In this document: positions 6,112 through 11,339 of the stretch, one piece after another | How positions within the stretch are numbered: the first letter of the stretch is position 1 | How the letters are laid out: every line of letters starts with the position of its first letter | Assembly (NCBI GenBank): GCA_937957985.1 | Contig: CALGOH010000153.1 | Coordinates: 1 to 11,339 of the forward strand | Direction: 5' to 3' | DNA: 11,339 bases | Origin: an uncultured Verrucomicrobiae bacterium | Lineage (GTDB): Bacteria > Verrucomicrobiota > Verrucomicrobiia > Verrucomicrobiales > Akkermansiaceae | Translations under genes and position numbers: made by a program | The notes under the pieces: model-generated | The model's database searches: none | The model's input: the letters and a program-made list of their open reading frames with translations, nothing else | What the model was told of the DNA's origin: nothing

Positions 6112-7881
6112 TCACCAGCGCAGCTCCAGGTCCGGTCCGATGAGCTGGATGCGTGATTCGCCGATGGCTTCGAGCCGGTCGAGGGCGCGGGCCAGTGGTC
6201 GGCGGGCGATTTCCGGAAGGGTTCCGAGACCCGTCTCGCGGATGGAGGAGGCCAGCATCTGCGCCGGATTCGACCGTGCCGGGCTCATCCGCACCAGTTC
6301 GCCGTCCTCGTCCTCATCCGGTTTCGAGAAGATGCCTTCGAAGGGACTCTTCGGTTCCGGCAGCACCCTGGACTCGACCTTGTCGAGTCCGGCCTGCTCC
6401 GCCGCCCAGTCGATGGCATCGGTCAGTCCGCCGATCTCGTCCACCAGCCCCAGCTCAAGCGCGCGACTGCCGGTGTAGACGCGGCCGCCGGCCATCGCTT
6501 CCAGGTCGCCCTTCAGCCGGTCACCGCGCCCGTCGGTGATGCGCCGCTTGAAGGTCGCGTAAATGTCGAGCATCGCCTCCCGCACCAGTTCCTCCTCCTC
6601 CTCGTCGAAGCCTTCGGTCATCGACATCGCGTCGGCATGTTTGCCGCGCTGCACCGAGTGGGTCGTGATGCCGAGTTTCGCCAGCGCCTCGCCGGCGACG
6701 ATCTTCATGCCGACGACGCCGATCGATCCGGTGATGGTCCCTTCCTCGGCGAAGATCCGATCCGCACCCGAGGAGATGTAGTAACCGCCGCTCGCCGCCA
6801 CGCCGCCCATCGACACCGCGCAGGGCCGGCCGGACGCCTTCCATTCGTCGGTCGCCTCCCACAGCACCTCCGAGGAAAGCGCCGAACCACCGGGCGAATC
6901 GACGCGCAGCACGAGGGCCTTGGCTTTGTCGTCCTCGAGCAGCTTCACGACCGCCTTGCGGACCGGTTCGATCGTGGCGTCGGAAATGGCTCCCTGCATG
7001 ACGACGACGGCGACGTACTCGGAGTCCGCCTTCGAGTCGTCGCCGGAGGACATGAGCAGCTTGAAGACGTCGAAGATGCTGTCGACATCGGGCCCGTCGA
7101 GGTCGGGCAGCGCGAACTCGCGGTCGAACCCGGCATCCTTGTAGCGCTCGCGAAGCGAGGCGTTGAAGTCGGTGCGGTATTGAAGCTCGTCGACAAGTCC
7201 CGCCTGCTTCGCCTCTTCGGCGGTGAAGGTCCCGCGGTCGATCATTTCCATCACCTTGGTCCGTTCGATCCCACGCCCCCCCGCCACCGCATCGACGATC
7301 CCGGAGAAGATGCCATCGACCAGTTCCTCGGTCTGCTTCGCCGCGAACTCGCTCGGGCCGGTGCGGTAGAACTCCTCGCCGAAGCTCTTGAAGTCGCCGA
7401 TGTGGACCACCTCCGCCTCCAGGCCCGCCTTGTCGAGGAGGCCCTTGAAATACATGGACTGAGCGTGGATGCCGGCGAAGTCGACGCCCGCCTCGGGCAT
7501 CAGGACGAAATGGTTCGCCGCCGAGCCGAGCAGCGCGGGCTTGGTCGTGTAGTAGTCGCTGAAGAGCCAGACGTCCTTGCAGGCCTCGCGGGCATCGAGC
7601 AGGTGGCGGTGGAGTTCCTCGATCTGCGGCAGCGAGAGCATCGCGCCATCGGCATCGACCACGATCGCCGAGACCGCCTCGTCGGCTGCCGCCTTGCGGA
7701 AGGCGACCGTGAGATCGTGGAAGGTGAGGGGGCGCTCGGTGTTCAGGTTCACCGACAGCAGCGAGGTCTGGGTGATCCCGCTTTCGGAAATGACGCCCTC
7801 CAGGTCGTAGACGGCGACGACCGGTTTTCCCTCGGCGGCAAGGAGGGAAGCGGCGGCGAGGATCGGCAGGATGATTTTCAT
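6112..7881 (-). CDS. sppA: Signal peptide peptidase SppA, 67K type
   Basis: A 589-residue serine-lysine peptidase of the S49 family, which degrades cleaved signal peptides in or at the membrane. It is the long bacterial type with two tandem S49 halves, close in length to E. coli SppA (618). The N-terminus (MKIILPILAAASLLAAEG) is a signal peptide or anchor. The catalytic Lys sits in the first half, GDFKSFGEEF (Lys165), and the nucleophile Ser in the second, GGVAASGGYY (Ser364); the spacing of 199 matches the E. coli pair (Lys209, Ser409). VVVMQGAI, LRVDSPGGS, GSIGVVG and GRVYTG..A.ELGLVDEIGG are all recognisable. The C-terminal 80 residues are extra and partly acidic (KPDEDEDGEL). The ATG at 7881 gives the signal sequence directly. 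It appears monocistronic, 119 bases downstream of the toxin gene. Confidence 0.95.
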   Translation of the reverse strand: MKIILPILAAASLLAAEGKPVVAVYDLEGVISESGITQTSLLSVNLNTERPLTFHDLTVAFRKAAADEAVSAIVVDADGAMLSLPQIEELHRHLLDAREACKDVWLFSDYYTTKPALLGSAANHFVLMPEAGVDFAGIHAQSMYFKGLLDKAGLEAEVVHIGDFKSFGEEFYRTGPSEFAAKQTEELVDGIFSGIVDAVAGGRGIERTKVMEMIDRGTFTAEEAKQAGLVDELQYRTDFNASLRERYKDAGFDREFALPDLDGPDVDSIFDVFKLLMSSGDDSKADSEYVAVVVMQGAISDATIEPVRKAVVKLLEDDKAKALVLRVDSPGGSALSSEVLWEATDEWKASGRPCAVSMGGVAASGGYYISSGADRIFAEEGTITGSIGVVGMKIVAGEALAKLGITTHSVQRGKHADAMSMTEGFDEEEEELVREAMLDIYATFKRRITDGRGDRLKGDLEAMAGGRVYTGSRALELGLVDEIGGLTDAIDWAAEQAGLDKVESRVLPEPKSPFEGIFSKPDEDEDGELVRMSPARSNPAQMLASSIRETGLGTLPEIARRPLARALDRLEAIGESRIQLIGPDLELRW

Positions 7882-8000
7882 GAGTTCGCGTGGTCTGACG
7901 GGAAAGCGATGACATACCGCGGATCCGTCGATCTTCCAGTCTCGAAATGGGAGCAGGGGCGTGGGCCTGCAGGATCGTCATGAGTTCACCAGTCCATCCG

Positions 8001-8267
8001 CTAGTCGTAGATGTCGCGACGATGGCCGATTCGGACGACCAGCACTTCCAGCAAGCCGTCGCTCAAACGGCATAGGATCCGGTAGTCGGAAACCCGGTAG
8101 CGCCAGTACTCGCCCAAGTCCCCTTTCAGGCATTTGCCATGCTTCCTCGGATCCTCACAGCCGGTGATCCGTGAATCGAGAAACGCGAGGATGCGGCGTG
8201 ACGGTTCGGGGCCGAGCTTGCGCAACTGCTTCAGCGCCTTGGCGCTGATCCGATACTCCCAGCTCAC
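8001..8267 (-). CDS. RelE/ParE-superfamily toxin of a type II toxin-antitoxin module
   Basis: An 88-residue protein with the full RelE-like pattern: SAKALKQLRKLGPEPSRRILAFL (N-terminal helices), DPRKHGKCLKGDLGEYWRYRV (core strands), SDYRILCRL and the C-terminal VLVVRIGHRRDIYD. The conserved basic and aromatic residues of RelE-type mRNA interferases (Lys/Arg in the GK.LKG block, RYRV.DYR, GHRR..Y) are present, so the toxin looks intact. RelE relatives of this kind cut mRNA on the ribosome; that activity is inferred. The start is GTG at 8267, giving MSWEYRIS. This GTG overlaps by four bases (GTGA) a TGA that would end the upstream antitoxin frame, a classic coupled toxin-antitoxin junction. No ATG start is available. 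The gene lies in the same orientation as sppA. Confidence 0.9.
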   Translation of the reverse strand: MSWEYRISAKALKQLRKLGPEPSRRILAFLDSRITGCEDPRKHGKCLKGDLGEYWRYRVSDYRILCRLSDGLLEVLVVRIGHRRDIYD

Positions 8268-8470
8268 AGCCCGAGTTCACGCTTCGCTTCCTCGGGGGTG
8301 TGACTGCGTCACGGGTTGCGGGCGGCATCCGCCGCCAGGTAGTAGTCTTCCAGATCCTCCAGGTGTTGCTCGATCGCCTCGCGGGCATAGAAGGTCTTCG
8401 TCCGGCCGGTCAGCTTCGCGAGCCGGGCCAGCCGGGCTTCCAACTCAGGTTTCAGACGAATCGCAAGCAT
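8264..8470 (-). pseudogene. RelB-family antitoxin interrupted by an in-frame TGA
   Basis: From the ATG at 8470 the frame encodes 53 residues and stops at TGA 8311-8309. An upstream in-frame TAA excludes an earlier start. The 53 residues match the ribbon-helix-helix RelB-type antitoxins that accompany such RelE toxins: MLAIRLKPELEARLARLAKL, TGRTKTFYAREAIEQHLEDL and EDYYLAADAARNP. After the TGA the same frame continues without interruption with RSHTPEEAKRELGL and ends in TGA 8266-8264, overlapping the toxin GTG. That tail is the usual toxin-binding C-terminus. The uninterrupted frame would be 68 residues, a normal length. I infer a point mutation from a sense codon (GGA or CGA likely), but readthrough at this TGA-C context or a sequence error are alternatives. 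The product as written keeps DNA binding and loses the toxin-binding end. Confidence 0.8.
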
Positions 8471-8488
8471 GCCGTCAGGTTACGACGT

Positions 8489-8500
8489 TGTACATGTACA
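8489..8500. promoter_or_regulatory. Palindromic operator of the toxin-antitoxin module
   Basis: TGTACATGTACA is a perfect 12-base palindrome 18 bases upstream of the antitoxin ATG on the minus strand. Ribbon-helix-helix antitoxins usually bind palindromes of this size next to their own promoter and repress the operon together with the toxin. A weak -35/-10 pair, TTGCTG (8504-8499) and TAACCT (8482-8477), brackets it, so a bound protein would block the promoter. The palindrome also lies 114 bases upstream of the divergent amylase gene. No comparable palindrome stands out elsewhere in that intergenic region. Confidence 0.6.
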
Positions 8501-8614
8501 GCAAGGTGGAAATCATCGCTGCTTTTGTTCGTCATCGGACGCTTGGGCCGCCGGGTTTTCGATGTCCCCGCCAGTTCTGGACAACCATCGATCCATCGGG
8601 ACCATGTGTCTTTC

Positions 8615-10489
8615 ATGAATCCCATGCTCGTGACGATCCTCACGCTGGTGTCGGCCACCGCCTTGGCCCGCTCGTGGAACGACGAGGTCATCTATTTCGT
8701 GATGACCGACCGTTTTCACGACGGGGATCCGGCGAACAACACGCCGGAGGGCTGCGACCCGGCGCTCGACGATCCGGACCAGGAGGACATCGACCGCTAT
8801 CACGGCGGGGATCTGCGCGGGCTCGAGTTGGCGCTGGAGTCGGGCTACTTCAACGAACTCGGCGTGACCGCGCTGTGGATCACCCCGCCGGTGCGCAACG
8901 TCTGGCGTTCGGGCTACGACCTCGGTGGCTGGAAGAGCGGCTACCATGGATACTGGACGCAGGATTTCCTCGACATCGATCCGCATCTCACCAGCGCCAC
9001 CTCGCTGTCCGGCGAGGCGTATCCGCCGGGGCCCGAGGGCCGCATGCGGCATTACCGCGACTTCGTGGCGCTGGCCCGCTCGAAGGGCATCCGCATCGTG
9101 CAGGATGCCGTGCTCAATCACGCCGGTCCGGTGTTTTTCTACGATGCCGACGGTGACGGCGTCTTCGATGTCGATGAGAAGGACGAGTGGGTGCGGCCGT
9201 TCCAGCGCGACGGCTTCCATGACACCGCGAAATGGGGCGACATCGCCAGGTGGAGCCTGCACCGCACCGAGCCGACCGGCCCCCGCACCCTGCTCGGGCG
9301 CGAGATCGGGACCACCGGCATCCTCGGCGAGATCGAAGCCTACGGGCGGAAGGGCTTCTCGTGGGACAGCCTGGGCAAGCGCGACGGCGAGGAGGTCATG
9401 GCCGACTTCTTTTCGTTGCGCGACCTCTGGACGGCGCCCGGTGGCGGCCATTTCGATGAGCTCGTCGACGAGTTCGTCGAGATCTATGATTTCTATCTCG
9501 GCGAGGTCGGGGTCGACGGCCTGCGGCTCGACACCGTGAAGCACGTGCACCACGAGTTCTGGGATGCCTTCACCCGCCGCCTGCGCGAGAGGCTGGGCGA
9601 CAAGGCGTCGGAGAAGATTCTGTTCGGAGAGGTCTTCGACGGCGATCCGGCGAAGCTCGGCCAGTATACTTGGCGCGCCGATGCGCCGGCCGATCCCGCG
9701 CCCTGCCTGGATTCGGTGCTCGCCTTCCAGCTCTGCTTCGCGCTGCGCGACTACCTGCGGCGTCCCGGCGCGGAATTCGGCACCGCGCACCAGGCCGAGG
9801 CGGCGCTGGGGAATCTCTTCGAAGGGCGCTTCGATGACGGTCGCTACTATTTCAACCGTACTCCGGGCCCGGACGGGCTCAACTCGCTTCAGAAGTCGGT
9901 GACCTTCATCGAGAACCACGACAGCATCAACCGCTTCAGGGTCCGCGGCATCACCGAGCGCCGTCACCAGCTCGCGCAGGGGCTGGTCATGACCCTGCCG
10001 GGCATTCCGTGCCTCTACTACGGTGCCGAAGTGGCGATTCAGGACAACCGCAGCGACATCGGTGAGGACAGCGAGGAGGGGCGGATGACCTTGTGGAAGC
10101 GGGACGACGCTCCGACCCTGGCGAGCCTGCGGGAAGATGACACGTTCCGGGTGGTTCAGAGTCTTGCCAAGGCGCGGCGTTCGATTCCCGCTCTGCGCGA
10201 CGGCGGCTTCCGCCCGTTGTGGTGCGACAGCGGTGACCGGTCCGGCGACGACGGCCTGTTCGTGTTCGCGCGGCCGATGGAGGACCCTGCGGAAAGCGTC
10301 GTGGTCGTCTGCAATCTTTCGCAGCAGGAGTCGATCACGGGACCGGTCGCTCTCGGGGGGCTCGTGCCGCCGGGGGCGATCTTCACCGGCCACCCGGTGA
10401 TCGGCGGCACCACCAAACGCACCGCCACCAACCGCTTCTCCGCGGCACCCGAGTCGCTCTTGATTTATCGCGTCCGGCGGGAGGAGTGA
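8615..10489 (+). CDS. Exported GH13 alpha-amylase family glycoside hydrolase
   Basis: A 624-residue enzyme predicted to act on alpha-glucans outside the cytoplasm. The N-terminus (MNPMLVTILTLVSATALA) is a signal peptide; an ATG at 8624 would shorten it by three residues. All four GH13 conserved regions are intact. Region I is DAVLNH (164-169). Region II is GLRLD, with nucleophile Asp306 and Arg304. Region III is FGEV, with acid/base Glu339. Region IV is ENHD, with Asp436. The early barrel shows EVIYFVMTDRF, YHGGDLRGLE and LGVTALWITPP. An EF-hand-like loop, DADGDGVFDVDE, starts at Asp177 in the segment between regions I and II and could bind calcium. A C-terminal beta domain follows from about residue 540. 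Substrate and subfamily cannot be fixed from the sequence. The next gene begins 61 bases downstream. Confidence 0.95.
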   Translation: MNPMLVTILTLVSATALARSWNDEVIYFVMTDRFHDGDPANNTPEGCDPALDDPDQEDIDRYHGGDLRGLELALESGYFNELGVTALWITPPVRNVWRSGYDLGGWKSGYHGYWTQDFLDIDPHLTSATSLSGEAYPPGPEGRMRHYRDFVALARSKGIRIVQDAVLNHAGPVFFYDADGDGVFDVDEKDEWVRPFQRDGFHDTAKWGDIARWSLHRTEPTGPRTLLGREIGTTGILGEIEAYGRKGFSWDSLGKRDGEEVMADFFSLRDLWTAPGGGHFDELVDEFVEIYDFYLGEVGVDGLRLDTVKHVHHEFWDAFTRRLRERLGDKASEKILFGEVFDGDPAKLGQYTWRADAPADPAPCLDSVLAFQLCFALRDYLRRPGAEFGTAHQAEAALGNLFEGRFDDGRYYFNRTPGPDGLNSLQKSVTFIENHDSINRFRVRGITERRHQLAQGLVMTLPGIPCLYYGAEVAIQDNRSDIGEDSEEGRMTLWKRDDAPTLASLREDDTFRVVQSLAKARRSIPALRDGGFRPLWCDSGDRSGDDGLFVFARPMEDPAESVVVVCNLSQQESITGPVALGGLVPPGAIFTGHPVIGGTTKRTATNRFSAAPESLLIYRVRREE

Positions 10490-10516
10490 GGCCGGGTGTT
10501 CGTCCGAATTTCGGCA

Positions 10517-10544
10517 TTGGAGGCTTTGGCCGGCGACCTATCAT
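10517..10544 (+). promoter_or_regulatory. Possible promoter for the RbsD/FucU-like gene
   Basis: TATCAT (10539-10544) matches five of six -10 positions. TTGGAG (10517-10522), 16 bases before it, is a weak -35 with three of six matches. The -10 box ends only six bases before the ATG at 10551, so a transcript from here would be leaderless or nearly so. GGAG right before the ATG is too close to serve as a Shine-Dalgarno site. Confidence 0.3.
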
Positions 10545-10550
10545 CGGAGC

Positions 10551-11087
10551 ATGAAGACCGTCACCCCCATTCTCGCCACCCTGGTTCTGTCCCTCGGCTC
10601 CGCCGTCGCGAACCCGGAATGGACGGAACTCGCCGACCGGCAGCTCGAGCGCCTCGGCCACCGCAACGTCATCATCGTCGCCGACTCGGCGTATCCGATC
10701 CAGACCGGCAGTGGCATCAGGGTGTTCACCACCGGCGCCGATCATCTCGAGGTCGTGAAGCAGCTCGCCTCGAAGATCGCCGCGTCGAAGGCGGTTCGGC
10801 CATTGATCGCGCTCGACAAGGAGTTCGCCTTCGTTCCCGAGAAGCACGCCCCCGGGGCCGCCGCGTTGCGCAAGGAGGTGCTCGCCGCTCTCGACGGTGC
10901 CGGACCGGTGCGCGAGGAGCTTCACGAGAAGTTGCTCGCCGAGGTCAACGCCACCGCGGCGGACTTCGAGGTGGTCGTGTTCAAGACGACCGGCACGATT
11001 CCCTACTCAAGCGTCTTCTTCACGCTGGACTGCGGCTACTGGTCCGCCGAGGCCGAAGCGGAACTGCGGAAGGCGATGGGGGAGTGA
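10551..11087 (+). CDS. Exported RbsD/FucU-like (sugar mutarotase fold) protein
   Basis: A 178-residue protein with a clear signal peptide, MKTVTPILATLVLSLGSAVA, and an AVA cleavage site before Asn21. The mature part resembles the RbsD/FucU superfamily, whose members interconvert anomers or ring forms of ribose or fucose: LERLGHRNVIIVADSAYPI lines up with the family's GH-D..I..DA..P segment (His37, Asp45). The C-terminal TIPYSSVFFTLDCGYW is in the position of the family's late conserved strand. RbsD and FucU themselves are cytoplasmic and around 140 residues, so export is unusual. The conserved C-terminal pattern differs from canonical RbsD, so mutarotase activity is only a possibility. It follows the amylase by 61 bases on the same strand, which hints at carbohydrate metabolism. 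Confidence 0.65.
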   Translation: MKTVTPILATLVLSLGSAVANPEWTELADRQLERLGHRNVIIVADSAYPIQTGSGIRVFTTGADHLEVVKQLASKIAASKAVRPLIALDKEFAFVPEKHAPGAAALRKEVLAALDGAGPVREELHEKLLAEVNATAADFEVVVFKTTGTIPYSSVFFTLDCGYWSAEAEAELRKAMGE

Positions 11088-11157
11088 TCCGGCCCCAAAC
11101 GGATTCGGAGAAGTGGGAAGGCGGATCTTCCGGCAACGGTGGCCCACGCGTTGATGA

Positions 11158-11193
11158 AGTTGCAACGCAACTGCCTTGCCCCGGGCAGCCCGG
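11158..11193. terminator. Inverted repeats between convergent genes, possible terminator region
   Basis: AGTTGC (11158-11163) and GCAACT (11167-11172) form a six-base stem with loop AAC. CCGGGC (11181-11186) and GCCCGG (11188-11193) form a second inverted repeat with one spacer base. They lie in the 143-base gap between the convergent RbsD-like gene and the sulfatase end, where a two-way terminator would be expected. No T run follows on either strand, so the call is tentative. I see no gene in 11088-11230. Confidence 0.25.
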
Positions 11194-11230
11194 AGTTCAA
11201 TATCGTCAGACGAGCGCTGAAGATCGGATG

Positions 11231-11339
11231 TCAGCCCTTGCTCGCCTTCTTGATCGCCGCACGCTCGGCGGCGGCGTCGTATTTCGGATTCGCTGTCCGG
11301 GGAATCGGGGCGTCGATGTCCTTCTGCCACTGGTGGAGT
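11231..11339 (-). CDS. C-terminal end of a probable sulfatase (partial)
   Basis: Only the last 35 residues and the stop codon (TGA, 11233-11231) are in the window; the rest lies beyond base 11339. The visible end reads LHQWQKDIDAPIPRTANPKY and then DAAAERAAIKKASKG. The pattern L..W.K...AP.P..NP.YD is typical of the C-terminus of sulfatases of the arylsulfatase family, which are abundant in Planctomycetes and Verrucomicrobia and remove sulfate from polysaccharides. The catalytic Cys/Ser-x-Pro-x-Arg motif is outside the window, so the call rests on this tail alone. It is convergent with the RbsD-like gene. Confidence 0.55.
   Translation of the reverse strand, partial: LHQWQKDIDAPIPRTANPKYDAAAERAAIKKASKG

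Noticed and set aside
6521..7981. Long open frame (486 codons) on the minus strand overlapping sppA, and a 448-codon frame on the plus strand
   Set aside because: Both are Arg/Gly-rich shadow frames of the high-GC sppA coding sequence, with no domain or sensible composition.
7878..7987. Direct repeat TCATGAGTTC at 7878-7887 and 7978-7987, exactly 100 bases apart
   Set aside because: Ten bases, with no extended similarity and no element between the copies; chance is the simplest explanation.
8300..8312. Inverted repeat GTGAC-TGC-GTCAC spanning the antitoxin TGA, considered as a recoding or selenocysteine structure
   Set aside because: A five-base stem with a three-base loop is too small for a SECIS-like element, and antitoxins of this type are not known selenoproteins.
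8615..8623. Amylase start at 8300, far upstream
   Set aside because: That extension runs antisense through the antitoxin and operator, and the signal peptide begins at 8615 or 8624.
8513..10393. 626-codon minus-strand frame opposite the amylase
   Set aside because: It is the antisense shadow of a gene with intact GH13 catalytic motifs; long shadows are expected at this GC content.

Overview
The window is a GC-rich bacterial chromosome segment packed with single genes and short operons. The gene mix fits a Verrucomicrobiota-type bacterium: an exported GH13 amylase, the tail of a sulfatase, an exported RbsD/FucU-like protein, several lineage-type membrane proteins with CxxC pairs, and almost no recognisable Shine-Dalgarno sites. 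That assignment is inference from content and style; no marker gene is present.

Bases 1-3218 (+): the 3' part of a class A penicillin-binding-type protein, whose glycosyltransferase half looks intact in the part visible but whose transpeptidase half has lost all three catalytic motifs, followed by a zinc-ribbon membrane protein of unknown role. Bases 3228-4240 (-): a small two-helix membrane protein with CxxC pairs, then an RlpA-type lipoprotein with a clear hairpin terminator. Bases 4241-4423: an AT-rich divergent intergenic region. Bases 4424-6111 (+): an unrecognised 223-residue protein, a small cupin, and DNA-3-methyladenine glycosylase I (tag). Bases 6112-7881 (-): signal peptide peptidase SppA, whose stop codon abuts that of tag.

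Bases 8001-8500 (-): a RelB/RelE-family toxin-antitoxin module. The RelE-like toxin is intact, but the antitoxin frame carries one in-frame TGA. Beyond it the same frame continues with a typical antitoxin C-terminus and ends in a GTGA overlap with the toxin start. A perfect 12-base palindrome upstream is the likely operator. Bases 8615-11087 (+): an exported alpha-amylase family enzyme with all four GH13 catalytic regions, then an exported RbsD/FucU-like protein. Bases 11231-11339 (-): the C-terminal end of a probable sulfatase.

Functionally the window mixes envelope maintenance (PBP, RlpA, SppA), DNA alkylation repair (Tag), polysaccharide use (amylase, RbsD-like, sulfatase) and one small accessory cassette (the toxin-antitoxin pair). 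The two observations that most deserve follow-up are the triple-motif loss in the PBP transpeptidase domain and the interrupted antitoxin beside an intact toxin. I see no CRISPR array, rRNA, tRNA, insertion sequence or prophage gene.
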